A stretch of DNA of 26,253 nucleotides, from positions 1 to 26,253 of the forward strand of contig JAXGMN010000095.1 in the NCBI GenBank assembly GCA_040768665.1, given 5' to 3'. Both the position numbers and the translations under genes were made by a program. Positions 15,003 through 21,512 of this stretch are shown here, one piece after another (the stretch's first letter is position 1; each line of letters starts with the position of its first letter). Origin of the DNA: JABWBD01 sp040768665. Its GTDB lineage: Bacteria; Planctomycetota; Planctomycetia; Pirellulales; Thermoguttaceae. Under the pieces are notes generated by a model. The model was given only the letters and a program-made list of their open reading frames with translations. It was not told where the DNA came from and ran no database searches.

Positions 15003-15091
15003 GGAGACGGGCACCTCGCCACGACGCATAATCTGTGGGTCTTGCATAGGACCAGCTTGGAGCCAGTCCCCGAGGGTTTTCGGACAGGCTC
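15003..15091. repeat. imperfect-palindrome repeat, copy A, with a second hairpin abutting the Prc gene stop
   Basis: The left arm GAC-G-GGC-A-CC (15006-15015) pairs with GG-A-GCC-A-GTC (15059-15068), leaving regularly placed purine mismatches. The right arm is reused in a second hairpin, GAGCC-A-GTCC (15060-15069) with GGAC-A-GGCTC (15082-15091). That hairpin ends at the base before the stop codon of the minus-strand protease gene, so it may terminate that transcript. The element at 23815-23896 shares the same arms. Confidence 0.5.
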
Positions 15092-17203
15092 TCAGTTGGT
15101 GCCCGCTGCGGTCCGGGGCTGCACCTGGACCGCCTGGCCTGCCGGTGCTGCGCGGAGTTGGCTGAGATAGTCGGCGGTGACGGCGAGGGCCTCGTCGAGG
15201 TAATAATCCCGCTTGATCTCCAGGCCGCCCGACTCGTTCAGTTCCTCGATCGTCTTTTCCTGCTCCTTGTCGGCGTTCAACTCCGCCCGCTCTTCCAGGA
15301 ACTTGGCTTCATTGAGCGTGACGAACTTGCGGTCCTTCTGCTCGTTGTAGCGGGTGATATTGGCAAGCACCTTTTGGAAATCCTCGGAGCTTTGCTGCCG
15401 CTGGTCCGACAGACGCTTCAGGTGGTCGACAATCGCCTCATTGACGTAGCCGAGCTTGGGATATCTCATCGGCTCGACCTGGTCGAAAGCAACCGGATAA
15501 TCCAGATCCTTTTCGCCAACGTCGAGATGGGTCGTGAGCGACGGGAGTTCCACGTCGGAAACAACGCCCCGGTTCTGCGTACTTGCACCGCTGGGACGGT
15601 AAAACTGCTGCATCGTGATCTTCAAGGCACCCAGCGGCTCGATGTTGCGGAGACGGAAGAGGTTCGCCCCGAAGATCTCCTCCCTAAGGTCTCTCAGGCT
15701 CTGGACCGTGCCCTTGCCGTGCGTTGCATGATCGCCGACGATCAGCCCGCGGCCGTAGTCCTGGATCGCACCGGCAAGGATTTCGCTGGCGCTTGCGCTG
15801 AACTTGCTGATGAGCACGACCAGCGGGCCCTCCCAGGGCATCCCACCGTCGACGTCGTTGTAGGGAGTGATGCGACCGTCGTAATCCTTGACCTGAACAA
15901 CCGGGCCCCGATCGATGAACAGGCCGGTCAGATTGATGGCCTCCTGGAGCGAGCCGCCGCCGTTGCGGCGAAGATCGAGCACGACGGCGTCGACACCCTG
16001 CTCGGTGAACCGTTCGAGGATGCGGCGGACGTCGCGCGTGGTGCTCTTGAAGTTGGGCAGGCCGAACTTGGCACCGTCCATGTCCATATAGAAGCTCGGC
16101 AGGTCGATGACTCCGACTTTGTACGGCTTCCCGTCCGGCCCGTTGCCCGCGTCGAAGACCTGTGCGCGGGCTTCCTTGTCCTTCAATTCGATCTTGGCCC
16201 GCGTGATCTCAATGATTTTGCGGTCCTTGCTCTCGGCCGGCACGACCTGGAGCCGTACCAGGGTGTCTTTCTTGCCCCGGATGAGCTTGACCACGTCGCC
16301 GAGTTTCAGTTCGACTACGTCCTCGATTTCGCCATTAGCGCCCTGGCCGACACCGACGATCTTGTCGCCCGGTTTCAGCCGGCCGTCCTTGCTCGCGGCC
16401 CCGCCGGGGATGATTTCCTTGACGACCGTATATCCGTCTTCCGCCTGCAGCGCCGCCCCGATTCCTTCCAGCTCCAGCCGCATTGCGATGGCGAAGTTCT
16501 CCAGCGTACTCGGGGCCATATAGGTCGTATGGGGATCGAACGAGGTCGTCATCGCCGTAAGATACATCTCCAGCAAATCTTCGTCGTCAGTCTGATGCAT
16601 CCGCTTCGCAAAGCTGTGATACCGGCGCGAGAGTTTGTCGATCGCCTCCTGGCCCTCGGTTTCGTCCACCTTCAACAACAACAGATCGTATTTGATTCGC
16701 TTGCGCCACCGCTCCCGGGCTTCGGCTTCGTTCGTGGGGTATTGCAGGCTGTCGCGGTCGATAAGCATCTGCTCGTCGGCCGTGAAGTCGTGCTTCGCCG
16801 CCAGGAGTTCGTCGATCAGACTGACGCGCTCGTCGACCCTTCGCAGGAAGACGGAGAAAACGTCGTAGGCAAACTTCACATCGCCACGCCGAATGGCGTC
16901 GTCGAGCTCCTGTTTCCTCGCCGCGAAGGCGTCGATATCCGACTGATAGAAGTAGATCTTCATCGGATCGAGTGTTTTCAGGAACATTTCAAAACACCGC
17001 TCGGAGATCTCATCATTGAGCTTGTGCTTGGAAAGGTGCTCTCGATTCAGGAGCGACGTGACCGTCAATGCGATCTGCCGGTCGTTGGCACTGGGGGTCA
17101 GCGGGGCTGCGCAAACCGCAAGGCCGATGCCCGACACCACGAACAACATCAGAAGCACACCGGCGAGCCGGCGACGGTTTCTCGAAACACTGGGATGAGC
17201 CAT
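15092..17203 (-). CDS. prc: C-terminal processing protease (Prc/Tsp family)
   Basis: The product is 703 residues, close to E. coli Prc (about 680). GAGG lies 9 bases before the ATG, and the protein starts with a signal peptide or anchor (RRRLAGVLLMLFVVSGIGLAV). The N-terminal helical region (about 40-225) has the Prc-type LNDEISERCFEMFLKTLDP. SFDPHTTYMAP precedes the PDZ domain (about 240-330, GIGAALQAEDGYTVVKEI and GRLKPGDKIVGV). The S41 protease core shows the serine in SASASEILAGAIQDYGRG (S471 by alignment with E. coli S430) and the general-base lysine K497 in HGKGTVQ. The enzyme trims or degrades envelope proteins from their C-termini, for example lipoproteins, peptidoglycan hydrolases or tagged proteins. 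It stands alone; the repeat hairpin directly after its stop may end the transcript. Confidence 0.95.
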   Translation of the reverse strand: MAHPSVSRNRRRLAGVLLMLFVVSGIGLAVCAAPLTPSANDRQIALTVTSLLNREHLSKHKLNDEISERCFEMFLKTLDPMKIYFYQSDIDAFAARKQELDDAIRRGDVKFAYDVFSVFLRRVDERVSLIDELLAAKHDFTADEQMLIDRDSLQYPTNEAEARERWRKRIKYDLLLLKVDETEGQEAIDKLSRRYHSFAKRMHQTDDEDLLEMYLTAMTTSFDPHTTYMAPSTLENFAIAMRLELEGIGAALQAEDGYTVVKEIIPGGAASKDGRLKPGDKIVGVGQGANGEIEDVVELKLGDVVKLIRGKKDTLVRLQVVPAESKDRKIIEITRAKIELKDKEARAQVFDAGNGPDGKPYKVGVIDLPSFYMDMDGAKFGLPNFKSTTRDVRRILERFTEQGVDAVVLDLRRNGGGSLQEAINLTGLFIDRGPVVQVKDYDGRITPYNDVDGGMPWEGPLVVLISKFSASASEILAGAIQDYGRGLIVGDHATHGKGTVQSLRDLREEIFGANLFRLRNIEPLGALKITMQQFYRPSGASTQNRGVVSDVELPSLTTHLDVGEKDLDYPVAFDQVEPMRYPKLGYVNEAIVDHLKRLSDQRQQSSEDFQKVLANITRYNEQKDRKFVTLNEAKFLEERAELNADKEQEKTIEELNESGGLEIKRDYYLDEALAVTADYLSQLRAAPAGQAVQVQPRTAAGTN

Positions 17204-17277
17204 TCAGATCTACCTCAAAACCCGCGAAAGTTTAACGGAAATACCTAACACCCACAAACGTACGGATCGGGTGTATC

Positions 17278-18147
17278 CTACCCAGAAATCCACCCGGGAA
17301 CAAGACCGGTCTGCCGACCCCCAGGATTACCGCCCCTTGACTCTCCTTCCCCTACGGCAGCCAAACCGCACAAGTTCTCCGGCTCGTTTCTTTCGCCCAA
17401 TGCCGCCACCCCCGCCTCAGCAAGAAGGCGATCCGGTCCCAGTGGCTTCACAATGTCCCAATCGATATGGGGCCACCTCCGGCGGGCACCATCAACTTCT
17501 CGACGCAATCGATCGACTAGATAACCTGAGAAAAGGAGGTGGGGTTGCACGACCACTCGCTTCGCTCCGCTTTGGGCCGCCCCTGCGAGGGCCTCCTGGA
17601 GATCGGGACGCTCCATGGCCAGGAAACAGACGCTCATGGCCCTTATCGGGATTCGCTGTCTACGTAGCTCGGCAAATTTGTGCATTTCCGCCGTCGCGCG
17701 TCGATCGCGGCTCCCTCGCCCCACCAGAACCAGAAACGTCTCCTCCCGGGCAGCTCGGGGCCAGCCGGCCGTTGCCTCATGATAGCGGCGCGCGGAAAGC
17801 TCCAGGATCTCGGGCCGGCAGCCCAAGTGCCCCACCTGTTCGACTCTTACGCCGTGGTGTTCTCTTTGAACTGCGGCTAAAGCCTGAGGGATATCGTGGC
17901 GGACGTGTCCTGCTGCAAAAAGCAGGAATGGCATTGCGCGGATTTGACGGGCCCCCTTTGACACCAGGTGCCGAAAGCCCTCCGCGATCGACGGTGAGGC
18001 AAGTTCGAGAAATGCCGGCTGGACGTCGTGATTGGGCAGCAGTTCCGCAGTCTGGCGGACAACTTCCAGGAAACCCTCGACGCCCTGTTTGTCGCGGGTG
18101 CCATGACCAATGATCAGTAGCCCGTCGGCCGATTTGCGGACCGGCAT
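17278..18147 (-). CDS. cbiX: two-domain CbiX-like sirohydrochlorin chelatase
   Basis: The product is 289 residues, with GGAG 5 bases before the ATG. Two repeats of the CbiX domain are visible. The first (about 8-125) has GLLIIGHGTRDKQG with H15, FLELASPSIAEG, and PFLLFAAGHVRHDIP with H81; these histidines hold the metal in class II chelatases. The second (about 135-250) has the same frame, FLVLVGRGSRD and QPHLLFSGYLVDRL, but the two key histidines are replaced by R144 and Y209. The first half alone may therefore catalyse Co or Fe insertion into sirohydrochlorin on the way to cobalamin or siroheme, with the second half structural. A Gly/Arg-rich tail of about 35 residues follows. No other tetrapyrrole-synthesis gene is nearby; the URO-D-like gene at the far end belongs to a different group. 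Confidence 0.88.
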   Translation of the reverse strand: MPVRKSADGLLIIGHGTRDKQGVEGFLEVVRQTAELLPNHDVQPAFLELASPSIAEGFRHLVSKGARQIRAMPFLLFAAGHVRHDIPQALAAVQREHHGVRVEQVGHLGCRPEILELSARRYHEATAGWPRAAREETFLVLVGRGSRDRRATAEMHKFAELRRQRIPIRAMSVCFLAMERPDLQEALAGAAQSGAKRVVVQPHLLFSGYLVDRLRREVDGARRRWPHIDWDIVKPLGPDRLLAEAGVAALGERNEPENLCGLAAVGEGESRGGNPGGRQTGLVPGWISG

Positions 18148-18383
18148 TGGCTCTCCGGTGCATAGGGGGTGAGAGGCGGGAGTTGGGTGCGAGGCAATTT
18201 TAGGGCGGCGGGCGTCGTTACGGCAACGGGAATTTGCCGGACAGTCGAGTGCCAGGCCGGCTGTCTACAGCGCCCGGGCAGATTTCGGGCGATCTCGACG
18301 GCGGCAAGTTGCTCGACACGTAGGGCAGCCTGACGCTACAATCGCTCAATAGCCCACCCCACAGCTTCGCAGGAACCCCCAAA
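18148..18383. other. divergent intergenic region between cbiX and the second PQQ gene
   Basis: This 236-base gap must hold the promoters of both flanking genes. TACAAT at 18337-18342 could be a -10 for the plus-strand gene, but the nearest -35-like hexamer (TTGCTC) is 22 bases away, too far to support a call. No reading frame or strong hairpin is evident. Confidence 0.3.
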
Positions 18384-19625
18384 ATGAGATTTTTCGTCCG
18401 CGGTCTACCATTACTCGGCCTCCTGCTGATTCTTCCCCCTGGCGCCGCTGCGGACGACTCGTGGTCACGGTTCCGGGGCCCGAACGGTACCGGGATCAGT
18501 GAAGCAACGGCGTTTCCGGTCACTTGGACCGCCGAGGATTACCGGTGGCGCGTGGAATTGCCGGGCATCGGCTATTCCTCACCCGTGGTTCGCGGCGAGC
18601 GTGTGTTCATCACTTCGGCTTCGGAGGACGATGCTACGCAGATGATCTACTGCCTGGAGATCGGCAACGGCGATCGGGTCTGGCAGCGGGAGTATCCATC
18701 GATCACGCATCCGAAGCATAAGTTCAACTGCTACGCTTCGTCGACTCCTGCGATCGACGAGGCACGACTCTACTTCGTCTGGGCAACGCCGCAAAACTAC
18801 CATGTTGTCGCGCTCGATCAGCAGACGGGAAAGGAAATCTGGCGGCGGGAAGTCGGTCCGTTCGTGGCCGAGCACGGCTATGGCGCGTCGCCCATCGTGT
18901 TTGAGGATCTCGTCATTCTGCCGAACGATCAAGACGGTGAGAGTTTCACGCTCGCCCTGGACGCCAAGACAGGCGAGGACCGTTGGCGGACGCCGCGAAA
19001 GACCGAGAAAACGGCGTATGCCACGCCGCTGATCTATCGCTCCCAGGATGGCCCCGCGCAGTTGATCCAGTCGAGTTGGGCACACGGCGTCAGCAGTCTC
19101 GATGCCGGCACCGGGAAAGTGAACTGGGAGCTGGACGTAATGACCTACCGCGTTGTCGGTTCGCCGGCGGTTGCGTCGGGGCTTATCTTCGCCGGGTGCG
19201 GCGGGGGTGGCGTCGGCAAACGGATGTTCGCGGTCCGCCCTGGCGACCCGTCGAAGGGGACGGAGCCCGAGGTGGCGTACGAGATGAAAGGCGCCCTGCC
19301 CTATGTGCCCACTCCGATTGGCAAGGATCCGTTGGTCTTCCTGTGGGGCGACCAGGGCATTGTCACCTGCCTCGACGCCCCGACCGGCAAGGTACTGTGG
19401 AAGGAGCGGGTCGGGGGCAACTACTTCGGTTCTCCCGTCCGGGTCGGAGATCATCTCTATTGCATCTCGCGCGAGGGCGAACTGGTTGTGCTCGCCGCGG
19501 ACGACGAATTCCGGGTTGTCAGCCGCATTGACCTTGGTGAGCGGAGCAACAGCACACCGGCGGTTGCCGATGGCGTGATGTACCTGCGGACCGTGTCGCA
19601 CCTGATGGCGATCGGCGGCAGGTGA
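18384..19625 (+). CDS. exported PQQ-like beta-propeller protein
   Basis: The product is 413 residues, with AGGA 9 bases before the ATG. A clear Sec signal peptide (LPLLGLLLILPPGAAA, cleaved before DDSW) leads to WSRFRGPNGTGIS, a common opening of planctomycete PQQ-propeller proteins. Propeller repeats follow, for example VVALDQQTGKEIWRRE, FTLALDAKTGEDRWRTP, VSSLDAGTGKVNWELDV and VTCLDAPTGKVLWKERV. The chain is about one propeller long with no extra catalytic domain, so it resembles BamB in build but has no lipobox. It may be an envelope scaffold or binding protein; an enzyme role with bound PQQ cannot be excluded. It is distinct from the lipoprotein propeller at 12090-13475 and faces the EF-hand gene across a 148-base gap with a hairpin. 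Confidence 0.9.
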   Translation: MRFFVRGLPLLGLLLILPPGAAADDSWSRFRGPNGTGISEATAFPVTWTAEDYRWRVELPGIGYSSPVVRGERVFITSASEDDATQMIYCLEIGNGDRVWQREYPSITHPKHKFNCYASSTPAIDEARLYFVWATPQNYHVVALDQQTGKEIWRREVGPFVAEHGYGASPIVFEDLVILPNDQDGESFTLALDAKTGEDRWRTPRKTEKTAYATPLIYRSQDGPAQLIQSSWAHGVSSLDAGTGKVNWELDVMTYRVVGSPAVASGLIFAGCGGGGVGKRMFAVRPGDPSKGTEPEVAYEMKGALPYVPTPIGKDPLVFLWGDQGIVTCLDAPTGKVLWKERVGGNYFGSPVRVGDHLYCISREGELVVLAADDEFRVVSRIDLGERSNSTPAVADGVMYLRTVSHLMAIGGR

Positions 19626-19718
19626 ACGGTCTTGCCGAGAGCCTTAGCTTAGACGCCGTTCCTGAATTAGTTGTGCAACTCGGTGTGGAGCACATCTTAC
19701 TCTGCCCCAGGAAACAAG

Positions 19719-19738
19719 GGGTGGATTGAAATCCACCC
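19719..19738. terminator. hairpin between converging genes, possibly a dispersed repeat
   Basis: GGGTGGATT and AATCCACCC form a perfect 9-bp inverted repeat around GA. It sits between two converging genes, as a two-way terminator would, but lacks clear U-tracts. The sequence has the look of a dispersed palindromic repeat. Confidence 0.4.
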
Positions 19739-19773
19739 TACAATCATTGACCAACATATTATTGAACGGCGAC

Positions 19774-20640
19774 TTACGGTTCCTCGTCGGTTGCCTTCGC
19801 GGGGCTCAGGGCCTGCGCGGGGCTTTTTGTGCCGGGCACACCGGCGCGGCCCAAATACTCCGACGGCGTGATGACACCATCGCCATTGCGATCGAGGCGG
19901 GCGAAGTCGTCCAGTTCGGCCCTGCTTCCATTTGCGGCAAATTCGGCGAGCGTCAGTTGGCCGTCGCCGTCGCGGTCGCGATTCGAGAAGGCGGCCGGCA
20001 ATCCCGCGGGAAGCCGCGATGAAGGGACGTAGAATTTGGTGTCGCGGCGACGGGACGGCGGCGGCTCGGTTGCCGGACCGGAGAGGCTCTCGCCGGCTTC
20101 CGGATCGTCGTCCGGCACCTCCGATTCACCGGCGCCGGGCGCTCGCTCGGAAGAAATCTCGATCATTTCCGGATTCAGCAGCGGCGGCATTTCCAGCAGG
20201 TCGCCGGGCTGGGGCGGCAGAAGCCGGATCTCTCGCTGGCGGCCGTACGAGGCGGTGTGGTCGGTCAGCTCTTCCAAGCTGATGAAACCGTCCCGGTCAC
20301 GATCGCAGTGCGTGGGATCGCCTTTCATCGCTTGCCATTCCGCCTCATCGAGCCGGCCGTCGCGGTTCGTGTCGTAGCGATCCAGAACGCGGCGGGCATA
20401 GCGGACAATTTTCGCGGGGATGGCGGAGGAGCTTATCGAATCGCCCTCGCTGCTCGGATCTTGTTGGTCCTGGGCGGTTGCCTGCGTCCGGCGATCTGAT
20501 GGAACCGCGGTGTGCTGATCGCTGTTCTGGAGTGAGAATGCCGGCTGTTCCGTAACGAACAGGGCGGCCAGAGCGCAAAGGGCAGCGATGGTCGACGCGG
20601 CTAGCGCGATCGGCGGCAATTTGTGGCTTATCATGGTCAT
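19774..20640 (-). CDS. exported or membrane-anchored protein with four EF-hands
   Basis: The product is 288 residues. The N-terminus has a hydrophobic segment (about 10-30, IALAASTIAALCALAALFV), a signal peptide or anchor. Four calcium loops of canonical D-x-D/N-x-D-G form are readable: loop 1 at 90-101, loop 2 at 113-124, loop 3 at 222-233 and loop 4 at 250-261, each ending in glutamate. The pairs 1-2 and 3-4 are separated by about 100 residues of proline- and acid-rich, probably disordered chain. Such proteins are common in planctomycetes and bind calcium outside the cytoplasm. Two ATGs two codons apart are possible starts; neither has a strong ribosome site. A promoter candidate lies about 100 bases upstream. 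The partner and role are unknown. Confidence 0.87.
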   Translation of the reverse strand: MTMISHKLPPIALAASTIAALCALAALFVTEQPAFSLQNSDQHTAVPSDRRTQATAQDQQDPSSEGDSISSSAIPAKIVRYARRVLDRYDTNRDGRLDEAEWQAMKGDPTHCDRDRDGFISLEELTDHTASYGRQREIRLLPPQPGDLLEMPPLLNPEMIEISSERAPGAGESEVPDDDPEAGESLSGPATEPPPSRRRDTKFYVPSSRLPAGLPAAFSNRDRDGDGQLTLAEFAANGSRAELDDFARLDRNGDGVITPSEYLGRAGVPGTKSPAQALSPAKATDEEP

Positions 20641-20742
20641 TTCCCGTTTCCGCCTTACGGCATTGGCAGGATGGCAGGACTGCGATCGGGCGCCACGGCA
20701 ACGACGCTCCTGGAGATTCAGCGCGACGGCAGTACCCTTCCC

Positions 20743-20771
20743 AATATATTCCGAGATGTTCTTCCTGTCGC
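20743..20771 (-). promoter_or_regulatory. candidate promoter for the EF-hand gene
   Basis: On the minus strand GCGACA (20766-20771) and TATATT (20743-20748) are 17 bases apart. Transcription would begin near 20736, leaving a leader of about 95 bases before the EF-hand start. Confidence 0.35.
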
Positions 20772-20996
20772 CTTCCGGAACTGCTCGGCAGCTCTTGCTG
20801 AACCGCGCAAACGCCAGGGAACCTGCCGCCTCCAGTATGCCGGAGAGCAGGTTCGGGCGAGGGACTTTTTAGCCATCTCGAATTTTCCGCAAAGTGTCTT
20901 GGGCGAGGCGATCGGCCGTAAGTGATTGCTGAGTATGACGTTCCGTCGCGGGTCGTGCGCGCAAGTTTGTGCCACCCGGAAGCTGGGTGTCTAAAA

Positions 20997-21024
20997 AGTG
21001 GTCAGTTGCCAGTAGTCAGGGGGC
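20997..21024. repeat. second block of degenerate heptamers
   Basis: AGTGGTC, AGTTGCC, AGTAGTC and AGGGGGC follow each other without gaps from 20997. They share AGT/AGG at the start and C at the end. The period matches the block at 9300-9334 but the unit differs. Confidence 0.35.
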
Positions 21025-21063
21025 TGCTGACAAAGGGGACAGGCAGCGCAACCGCTTGTATCT

Positions 21064-21129
21064 CCTGCCACTGGAAATGACGGCGGCATGCTTTCCAGCC
21101 TTGCGAGGGAAACGACGCGGGGTGGCAGG
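21064..21129. repeat. nested inverted repeat
   Basis: CCTGCCA (21064-21070) pairs perfectly with TGGCAGG (21123-21129). Immediately inside it CTGGAAA (21071-21077) pairs perfectly with TTTCCAG (21092-21098). A small CCT/AGG hairpin (21099-21108) may complete a three-way junction. It could be part of a mobile or dispersed repeat or of an RNA. Confidence 0.45.
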
Positions 21130-21195
21130 AAAAAGAATGGAGTTAGAAGATGGCCGTTCAAAAATTCGACGGGACGATTATTTACAGGCCGGCTG

Positions 21196-21325
21196 ACGGG
21201 ACCGTAGATGCCAATGCGTGTCGCGATGGGACCGAGCCCGGGTGCACTCCCGGTAGAGTGAGTAACCGATCGACCGGTTCTCAGGCGGCCGACACCGGGG
21301 TGCATGATGTGCGGAACCGTCCCGT
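21196..21325. ncRNA. candidate structured RNA
   Basis: The stems nest consistently. P1 is ACGGGAC (21196-21202) with GTCCCGT (21319-21325). Inside it ATGC (21214-21217) pairs with GCAT (21302-21305), and GTGTCG (21218-21223) with CGACAC (21290-21295). Inside those are two hairpins: CCGGG/CCCGG (21238-21253), and TGAG-T-AACCG/CGGTT-CTCA (21259-21283), a 9-bp stem with one bulge. The fold ends about 190 bases before the GH32-like gene. The strand is not decided by the sequence, and I do not recognise a known riboswitch or RNA family. Confidence 0.35.
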
Positions 21326-21512
21326 GGTGGCTTCTCGTGACCTAAAGTCAACAGCATCGTTTTCAACGGCAGCGATTCTGCGGACGAGTTCTCTCACAAA
21401 ACGAAAGCAGACTCATGCTTGACTTTCCCGCGGAATCGCTCAACATAGACCGCTAACCCTGAGCTTTGCGCACCCGCCGAACGAACGCGAGAATACCGAG
21501 GTTTGCACCACC

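Larger units (their letters stand above)
20641..21512. other. 872-base region without a convincing gene
   Basis: No frame here has a recognisable protein. The best candidate is a 90-codon frame at 21150-21422 (plus), which has GGAG 7 bases before its ATG but an unremarkable, Ser/Thr/Arg-rich product with no known motif. Parts of the region are instead rich in inverted repeats: heptamers at 20997-21024, a repeat arm at 21035-21044, a nested hairpin at 21064-21129 and a larger nested fold at 21196-21325. The first 350 bases hold only the EF-hand promoter candidate. Confidence 0.5.

Noticed and set aside
15158..17248. Plus-strand open frame of 696 codons opposite the Prc-like gene
   Set aside because: The minus strand has a complete, motif-perfect protease; the plus-strand product has no recognisable domain.
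20588..20975. Overlapping 85-100 codon frames in the gap before the GH32-like gene
   Set aside because: No ribosome sites, no recognisable motifs, and each overlaps the others on both strands.
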